This document shows, in pieces, positions 14,360 to 18,328 of a stretch of DNA of 18,328 bases. The DNA comes from 13-2-20CM-68-14 sp035640035 (GTDB lineage: Bacteria > Actinomycetota > Thermoleophilia > Gaiellales > Gaiellaceae), in NCBI GenBank assembly GCA_035640035.1, contig DASQWX010000193.1:1-18328 (forward strand). Direction: 5' to 3'. A model generated the notes under the pieces. The model searched no databases, was not told the DNA's origin, and was given only the letters and a program-made list of their open reading frames with translations. How positions within the stretch are numbered: position 1 is the stretch's first letter; each line of letters starts with the position of its first letter. Both the position numbers and the translations under genes were made by a program.

Positions 14360-15508
14360 TTACGCCTCCGCGATCCGCAGTCCGCCGCCAAGAGGTGCAA
14401 CCTCGCCGCCGTCGCGCGAGCCGACATCCATGCCGGCCCGCTCGAGCAGGCCGAACAGCTGCTCCGGCCGGCTCGACCGGCTGAGCGCGTCCTCGAGCGT
14501 GATCACGTTCCGGAGCACGAGTTCGGCGAGGGACTGCTCCATGGTCTGCATTCCCTTCGCGGTGCCGGTCTGCATGACCGAGTAGATCTGCTCGACCTTG
14601 CCCTGCCGGATCAAGTTCCTGACTGCGTCGTCCGGGAACAGGATTTCGAGGGCCGCGACGCGGCCGTCGCCGCCGGCAGTCGGCAGCAGGGCCTGGGTGC
14701 ACACGCCTTGGAGCGTTGCGGCGAGCTGAACGCGGACTTGTTCCTGTTGCACCGCCGGGAAGGCGTCGATGATCCGGTCGACGGTGCTGGGAGCACTCTG
14801 GGTGTGCAGAGTCCCGAAGACGAGATGCCCGGTTTCCGCCGCGGTGATCGCGGTCGAGATCGTCTCGAGGTCGCGCATCTCGCCGAGCAGGATGACGTCG
14901 GGGTCTTCGCGCAAGGCAGCGCGCAGCGCCTCAGCGAAGGTGGGCGCGTCGGGTCCGATCTCGCGCTGATTGACGATGCAGCGCTTGTGGCGGTGCACGA
15001 ACTCGACCGGATCCTCGATCGTCAGGATGTGCTCCGAGCGCTTCCGGTTGATCTCGTCGATCAGCGCCGCAAGCGTCGTCGACTTGCCCGAGCCCGTCGG
15101 GCCGGTGATCAATACGAGGCCGCGCGGTTTCTCGGTCAGCGAGTGCAGCGCCGACGGGATGCCGAGCTCCTCGAGGGTCTTGATGTCGGTCGGAATCAGG
15201 CGGAAGGCAGCACCGAGGGTGCCGCGCTGGAAAAAGACGTTGACGCGGAAGCGCGCGAGGCCCGGAATCGAATGCGCGAGGTCGATGTTCCGGTTGATCT
15301 CGAGCTGCTTCTGCTGCTCCGTCGACAGGATGCGGTAGAGCATCTGATGCGTGTCCTCGGGGGTGAGCTCAGGGATGTCCTGGAATCGATGCAGGGTCCC
15401 GTGCACGCGCATCGCGGGCGGCGTGCCGACCGTGATGTGCAGGTCGGACGCGTTGTGCGCCACCATGCGCTCGAGCAAAGCGTCGATCGATAGAAGGGTC
15501 TCCGGCAT
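14360..15508 (-). CDS. pilT: Type IV pilus retraction ATPase PilT
   Basis: A hexameric cytosolic motor that disassembles the pilus. The 382-aa protein has the N-terminal PAS-like region (SDLHITVGTPPAMRVHG, 21-37), Walker A GPTGSGKST (136-144), the Asp box TIEDPVEF (163-170), Walker B VILLGEMRD (205-213) and the His box HLVFGTLHT (228-236). The PilT-specific C-terminal motif AVRNLIRQGKVEQIYSVMQ (AIRNLIRE type, needed for retraction in known PilTs) separates it from PilB. I start at ATG 15508, where the homology begins; a longer reading frame to 15652 runs through the pilA1 regulatory region. It is the first gene of pilTMNO, 3 nt before pilM. Confidence 0.95.
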   Translation of the reverse strand: MPETLLSIDALLERMVAHNASDLHITVGTPPAMRVHGTLHRFQDIPELTPEDTHQMLYRILSTEQQKQLEINRNIDLAHSIPGLARFRVNVFFQRGTLGAAFRLIPTDIKTLEELGIPSALHSLTEKPRGLVLITGPTGSGKSTTLAALIDEINRKRSEHILTIEDPVEFVHRHKRCIVNQREIGPDAPTFAEALRAALREDPDVILLGEMRDLETISTAITAAETGHLVFGTLHTQSAPSTVDRIIDAFPAVQQEQVRVQLAATLQGVCTQALLPTAGGDGRVAALEILFPDDAVRNLIRQGKVEQIYSVMQTGTAKGMQTMEQSLAELVLRNVITLEDALSRSSRPEQLFGLLERAGMDVGSRDGGEVAPLGGGLRIAEA

Positions 15509-15524
15509 TGTCCGCAGGTAGGCC

Positions 15525-15551
15525 TCATCGGCACGAAACCGGACTTCCTTA
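15525..15551 (-). promoter_or_regulatory. Sigma-28-like promoter for pilT operon
   Basis: On the minus strand TAAG (15548-15551) is followed by 15 nt and GCCGATGA (15525-15532). This is close to the consensus TAAA-N15-GCCGATAA, with three of four and seven of eight matches. It ends 16 nt before the pilT ATG. Confidence 0.5.
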
Positions 15552-15614
15552 ACCCCAGCTCGAATTTCAGGCAGGTATCCCTCGCGTGGGGGGTGCGCTA
15601 GCTCACGAAGGGCG

Positions 15615-15622
15615 ACCGATAA
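15615..15622 (+). promoter_or_regulatory. ACCGATAA box upstream of pilA1
   Basis: ACCGATAA differs from the sigma-28 -10 consensus by one base and lies 43 nt before the pilA1 ATG. The comparable box of pilA2 is 46 nt before its ATG. No clear -35 is visible. Confidence 0.4.
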
Positions 15623-15665
15623 CCAGCGCGAGCCACCCGACGCATCCCCCAAGGAGGATCACCAC

Positions 15666-16058
15666 ATGCTCACAAGGCTTACGCACCGGATCTCGCCGGT
15701 GAAGCGAGACGAGGGTTTCACCCTCATCGAGCTTCTCGTCGTGATCATCATTCTGGGAATCCTGCTCGCGATTGCGATTCCCTCGTACCTCAGCTTCCGC
15801 AAGCGGGCCAACAACTCAGCGGCGCAGGCGAACGTCCGCGCGGCCGTGCCCGGGATGGAGGCGTACAACGCTGACCACTCGACCGGGTACACCGGCGTGA
15901 CGCTGACGAAGCTGCAGGGTTCGTACGACGCCGGGATCAAGAACATCAAGATCTCGGTCGCGAACTCGACGACGTACTGCATCGTCAACACGTCGCCGGG
16001 AACGGTCAAGTACCACAAGTCAGGCCCTGGCGCCGACATCAAGCCCGGCACCTGCTAG
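15666..16058 (+). CDS. pilA: Type IV major prepilin, copy 1
   Basis: Structural pilin. A 17-residue leader ending KRDEG is cut before FTLIELLVVIIILGILLAIA, the classic N-methylated hydrophobic helix with Glu5. The 113-residue mature protein is short for a major pilin and has two Cys (CIVN... and the final C), which probably form the C-terminal disulfide loop. The very strong AAGGAGG ribosome binding site 8 nt before the ATG and its own terminator fit a highly expressed gene. The mature sequence differs from copy 2 at only four positions. Confidence 0.95.
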   Translation: MLTRLTHRISPVKRDEGFTLIELLVVIIILGILLAIAIPSYLSFRKRANNSAAQANVRAAVPGMEAYNADHSTGYTGVTLTKLQGSYDAGIKNIKISVANSTTYCIVNTSPGTVKYHKSGPGADIKPGTC

Positions 16059-16085
16059 GACCGACGGTCGCATCGACCACACAAC

Positions 16086-16119
16086 GAAAGGGCGCGGAAA
16101 TCCGCGCCCTTTCTTTTTT
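16086..16119 (+). terminator. Intrinsic terminator after pilA1
   Basis: GAAAGGGCGCGGA pairs perfectly with TCCGCGCCCTTTC (16086-16113), followed by TTTTTT. It is 28 nt after the pilA1 stop. Confidence 0.93.
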
Positions 16120-16165
16120 GTGCGCATTCCTCCCCCGAACGAGGGTGACCGGCGAGATATCGGAC

Positions 16166-16173
16166 GCCGATAC
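16166..16173 (+). promoter_or_regulatory. GCCGATAC box upstream of pilA2
   Basis: GCCGATAC lies 46 nt before the pilA2 ATG and 47 nt downstream of the pilA1 terminator, so pilA2 has room for its own promoter. No good TAAA-type -35 is seen. Confidence 0.45.
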
Positions 16174-16219
16174 ATCGCCAAGCCACCGTTACTCCAACCA
16201 GCCGAAGGGAGCACCACAC

Positions 16220-16603
16220 ATGCTTTCGAAAATGCGGCAGCGTGCTCGCGACGAGAAGGGCTTCACGCTGATCGAGCTTCTCGTCGTGATCATCATCCTG
16301 GGCATCCTGCTCGCGATCGCAATACCGTCGTACTTGAGCTTCCGCAAGCGGGCCAACAACTCGGCGGCGCAGGCGAACGTCCGCGCTGCCGTGCCGGGGA
16401 TGGAGGCGTACAACGCCGACCACTCGACCGGTTACACCGGCGTGACGCTGACGAAGCTGCAGGGTTCGTACGACGCCGGGATCAAGAACATCAAGATCTC
16501 GGTCGCGAACGCGACCACGTACTGCATCGTCAACACAGTCCCCGGGACCGTCCAGTACCACAAGTCCGGCCCCGGGGCCGACATCAAGCCTGGCAGCTGC
16601 TAG
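16220..16603 (+). CDS. pilA: Type IV major prepilin, copy 2
   Basis: Tandem duplicate of the preceding pilin. A 14-residue leader (MLSKMRQRARDEKG) is followed by a 113-residue mature protein identical to copy 1 except for Ser84Ala, Ser93Val, Lys98Gln and Thr112Ser (mature numbering). The leader peptides are unrelated beyond the basic residues and the DE(K)G junction. ATG 16220 has AAGGGAG 8 nt upstream; an upstream in-frame extension is intergenic. The copy repeats its neighbour's 3' region, including a similar terminator. Confidence 0.95.
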   Translation: MLSKMRQRARDEKGFTLIELLVVIIILGILLAIAIPSYLSFRKRANNSAAQANVRAAVPGMEAYNADHSTGYTGVTLTKLQGSYDAGIKNIKISVANATTYCIVNTVPGTVQYHKSGPGADIKPGSC

Positions 16604-16630
16604 GCCCGACGGTCTCATCGACCACACACA

Positions 16631-16661
16631 GAGGGCGCGGGAAACCGCGCCCTCTTTTTTT
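16631..16661 (+). terminator. Intrinsic terminator after pilA2
   Basis: GAGGGCGCGG and CCGCGCCCTC form a perfect 10-bp stem closed by a GAAA tetraloop, then seven T. It is a paralogue of the pilA1 terminator, with the same preceding CATCGACCACACA segment. Confidence 0.94.
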
Positions 16662-16675
16662 ACCTCGCGCGCGCG

Positions 16676-16703
16676 TAAAGGGAATGGCCTCGGCTGCCGA
16701 TAG
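16676..16703 (+). promoter_or_regulatory. Sigma-28-like promoter for the thioredoxin-fold-like gene
   Basis: TAAAGGGA begins at 16676 (TAAA 16676-16679), then 16 nt after TAAA comes GCCGATAG (16696-16703). This is the best match in the window to TAAA-N15-GCCGATAA. The GTG start follows after 7 nt (AACTCTC). Confidence 0.6.
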
Positions 16704-16710
16704 AACTCTC

Positions 16711-17337
16711 GTGAATTTGCGGCTTCGCGTTCCTGCGCTCGTGGGCCTCGGCGCGCTCGTCCTCGGCCTCGGCGGCTTCCTCGTCCTCGGACGCGGGCCG
16801 AGCTCGTCTGCCGCGCCAACGCCCGTCCACACGATCAAGCCTCTGCATCCCGTGAAGAAGCACGTGCCCGCAGAGGCGAAGACACCGCTCGCGCCTCCGA
16901 AGGTCTCGGTCGCGGCGAAGAGCAAGTCCAAGGCCACGGCAAAGGCCAACGCGAAGGCGCCGAAGCGGCGGCCGGCCGTGATCGCGGGAGTGCCGACACA
17001 GCTCGCGCTCAGCCTGAGAGAGCACAGCGTCGTCGTGGTGGCGCTCGTGACCCCGGACTCCACGGTCGACGAGCTAACCCTCGCCGAGGCGAAGGCCGGC
17101 GCGGCGGGTGCCCACGCCGGCTTTGTCACGATCGACGTCTCGAACAACGCGCAGGTCGCGGCGTTGTCGGCGCTGGTCGGCTCGAACGCCGACCCCCAGA
17201 ACCGGCTGCTCGACGCCCCGGCGGTGCTCGTCTTCCAGCGACCCCAGACGCTCTTCGTTCGTCTGAACGGCTACGCGGACGCCGACACGATTCAGCAGGC
17301 CGCAGTCAACGCGGCGCCTGGCGCGCAGAGCTCGTGA
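16711..17337 (+). CDS. Membrane-anchored protein with thioredoxin-like fold, no CxxC
   Basis: Not recognised by name. The 208-aa product has an N-terminal membrane helix (VPALVGLGALVLGLGGFLVLG, about 6-26) and a Pro/Lys/Ala-rich linker (28-90, with SKSKATAKANAKAPKRR). The C-terminal domain has a strand VVVVALVTPDS, a helix, GFVTIDVSNN, and DAPAVLVFQRPQTLFVRLNGY. That pattern suggests a thioredoxin fold with the cis-Pro in DAPAVLVF, but the redox CxxC is absent, so disulfide activity is unlikely. I prefer GTG 16711 because of the box 7 nt upstream; ATG 16684 in frame has AAAGGGA with no spacing. It overlaps the next gene (GTGA). Confidence 0.7.
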   Translation: MNLRLRVPALVGLGALVLGLGGFLVLGRGPSSSAAPTPVHTIKPLHPVKKHVPAEAKTPLAPPKVSVAAKSKSKATAKANAKAPKRRPAVIAGVPTQLALSLREHSVVVVALVTPDSTVDELTLAEAKAGAAGAHAGFVTIDVSNNAQVAALSALVGSNADPQNRLLDAPAVLVFQRPQTLFVRLNGYADADTIQQAAVNAAPGAQSS

Positions 17338-17597
17338 GCCCGAAAGCGGCTCCGGCCGGGCGCGAACTCTTCGTCCGGCATGCACGGAAGGACGGGCGTT
17401 CGGTCGCTGTGCTGAAGGCGCTGGATTACGGCGACTCGTGCGTCGTCGAGGCCGAGGTCTACCCCGTCGGGACGCGCAACTCGAGCCCGGCGACTCCAGG
17501 TCCGTACACGTTCGCCGACACTCGGCAGGCGACGGCGTTCGTGACCGAGACGGTCGAGGCGCTCATGTACCTCGGCTGCGACGTCCAGGCGCAATAG
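17334..17597 (+). CDS. Small protein of unknown function
   Basis: An 87-aa product with no family I recognise. It starts GTG 17334, overlapping the preceding stop by four bases (GTGA), which suggests translational coupling and a shared role. It is soluble in appearance, with strand-like stretches (GRSVAVLKALDYGDSCVVEAE), YTFADTRQATAFVTETVEAL and a Cys near each end of the core (C36, C82). Codon use matches its neighbours. Confidence 0.65.
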   Translation: MSPKAAPAGRELFVRHARKDGRSVAVLKALDYGDSCVVEAEVYPVGTRNSSPATPGPYTFADTRQATAFVTETVEALMYLGCDVQAQ

Positions 17598-17796
17598 CAT
17601 CGCGTAGGCAAGAGGCCGCGCGGGGGCGACGCGCTTCGTGCGGCGAAGCCGCGTCCACTCGCGGCGCCATTGTCCGTCGAGCGGGGACGCGACGACGAGC
17701 ACCGCGCCAGGTCGTCACGCTTTTGTTGCAGTTGCCATGACCACTCGTGGCAGTTCGTAGTGCCAGACCCAATCGGACCACGGCGCCGCGTAGGGC
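17598..17796. other. Non-coding stretch with no supported feature
   Basis: No credible gene, terminator or repeat is seen between the small ORF and the pseudogene. Short GC-rich complementary pieces are present but none is compelling. Confidence 0.5.
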
Positions 17797-18097
17797 TCAG
17801 CCGCTGGTGGCGTAGAGCGACCACGGATCGGGGACGCCCTTCAGCTCGTGCTCGCCGCGATCGTCGAACCTGATCAACCCGGTCGGACAGCCCGACCCCG
17901 CACATGTCGAACCAGAGGACCCGTGCATAGCGGTTGACCGAGGCGGTGAACTCCTGGATGAACGGCTGCTCCCAGACGGCCTCCAGATGACTCGCCCAGT
18001 CGAGGACGAGTACGACGTCGCGGGGGCCGTCGCCGATTACCTGGTACGCGAGATGAATGTCGCGGCTACGCGCGTAGAGCGTCCGCGGGGTCGACAT
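17797..18097 (-). pseudogene. Collapsed alpha/beta-hydrolase plus adenylate/guanylate cyclase gene
   Basis: The first about 74 residues (RTLYARSRDIHLAYQVIGDG, WASHLEAVWEQPF, VLWFDMCGVGLSDRV) match the N-terminus of the alpha/beta-hydrolase half of class III cyclase fusion proteins. Immediately afterwards (near 17876), in another frame, comes FDDRGEHELKGVPDPW followed by SLYATSG and a stop, the typical last residues of the cyclase half. The nucleophile region of the hydrolase and the whole catalytic cyclase domain are missing, and a one-base shift disrupts the join. A large internal deletion is the simplest explanation. The original frame runs on to 17459, but that part is unrelated low-complexity translation. 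Confidence 0.75.
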
Positions 18098-18139
18098 GCG
18101 ATCTTCGTATCACAGCTCCCGCCGCCCGGCTAGCGGCGT

Positions 18140-18328
18140 CTAAATGGTGACGCGCGCGAGCTCTTCGATCGACGTCAGCCCGGCGGCGACCTTGGCGATG
18201 CCGTCGTCCCAGAGCGTCCGCATGCCCTCTTCCATCGCCGCCCGCTCGAGCTCCTCGCGGCTCGCCTTCTCCGCCGCGAGCGTCTCCAGGGTCTCGCTCA
18301 TCGCCAGCAGCTGGAAGATGCCGATCCG
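18140..18328 (-). CDS. pilB: Type IV pilus assembly ATPase PilB/GspE, C-terminal end (cut by window edge)
   Basis: The 62 visible codons, starting RIGIFQLLAMSETLETLAAE, then ASREELERAAMEEGMRTLWD and DGIAKVAAGLTSIEELARV, are the extreme C-terminus of the PilB/GspE secretion ATPase family. It includes the part just after the zinc/arginine-rich region, where GRIGIFELL is conserved. This would be the extension motor that works with PilC and antagonises PilT. The N-terminus and all nucleotide-binding motifs lie outside the window. Its stop is 43 nt upstream of the cyclase remnant on the same strand, so the remnant lies at the 3' end of the pilB unit. Confidence 0.9.
   Translation of the reverse strand, partial: RIGIFQLLAMSETLETLAAEKASREELERAAMEEGMRTLWDDGIAKVAAGLTSIEELARVTI

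Noticed and set aside
16055..16819. Minus-strand open frame antisense to pilA2
   Set aside because: It reads through the pilin, its terminator and the next promoter on the opposite strand and has shadow-like composition.
17459..17796. C-terminal two thirds of the 212-aa minus-strand frame next to pilB
   Set aside because: Beyond residue 74 it loses all similarity to alpha/beta hydrolases and becomes Arg/Ser-rich; the true continuation is the cyclase tail in another frame.
1..18328. CRISPR array, prophage or integrated element boundaries
   Set aside because: No regularly spaced repeats, integrase, phage structural genes or tRNA-end duplications are visible; the only mobile-type gene is the Y1 transposase.

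Overview
The window is GC-rich chromosomal DNA from a bacterium that is most likely a deep-branching actinobacterium of the Thermoleophilia (Gaiellales/Solirubrobacterales) type. This placement is an inference from high GC, many GTG starts, the order tRNA-Met/rpmG/secE/nusG/rplK/rplA/rplJ/rplL, and a secretin-less type IV pilus locus; no database search was possible.

Region 1 (1-3481, minus strand) is the transcription/translation block, read right to left: tRNA-Met(CAU), rpmG, secE, nusG, rplK, rplA, a probable L10 leader, rplJ and the start of rplL, which is cut by the window edge. rplK and secE share an identical 19-nt translation-start segment.

Region 2 (3561-8073, plus strand) is a tight six-gene cluster with 1- or 4-nt overlaps at most junctions: an ABC-2 ATPase, two permeases, a creatininase-family amidohydrolase, an exported NodB-type polysaccharide deacetylase and PdxH (pyridoxamine 5'-phosphate oxidase). 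It ends at a GC-rich inverted repeat shared with the convergent pilC.

Region 3 (8091-18328) is a type IV pilus locus. pilC (minus) diverges from a PilV-like minor pilin (plus). A REP-type Y1 transposase gene follows the minor pilin. Then comes a minus-strand operon pilT-pilM-pilN-pilO-(PilP-position protein). Divergent from pilT are two nearly identical tandem major pilin genes, each with its own strong intrinsic terminator, then a membrane-anchored thioredoxin-fold-like protein overlapping a small ORF of unknown function. At the right edge are a collapsed remnant of an alpha/beta-hydrolase/adenylate-cyclase gene and the C-terminus of a PilB/GspE assembly ATPase. PilB and PilT would drive extension and retraction, PilC is the membrane platform, PilM/N/O the alignment complex, and PilA the fibre. 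No secretin or prepilin peptidase is in the window.

The most interesting signal is a GCCGATA-type box, like the -10 of sigma-28 (FliA/SigD/WhiG) promoters, upstream of six pilus-locus transcription starts. The exact 7-mer occurs four times in the window by my reading, always in front of a pilus-locus gene. Three of these boxes lie exactly 7 nt before a start codon with no Shine-Dalgarno, which suggests leaderless mRNAs under a dedicated sigma factor. Other points of note are a PilM with a long Lys/Pro-rich extension carrying a duplicated YKRELS motif, and uneven divergence between the two pilin copies that suggests gene conversion.
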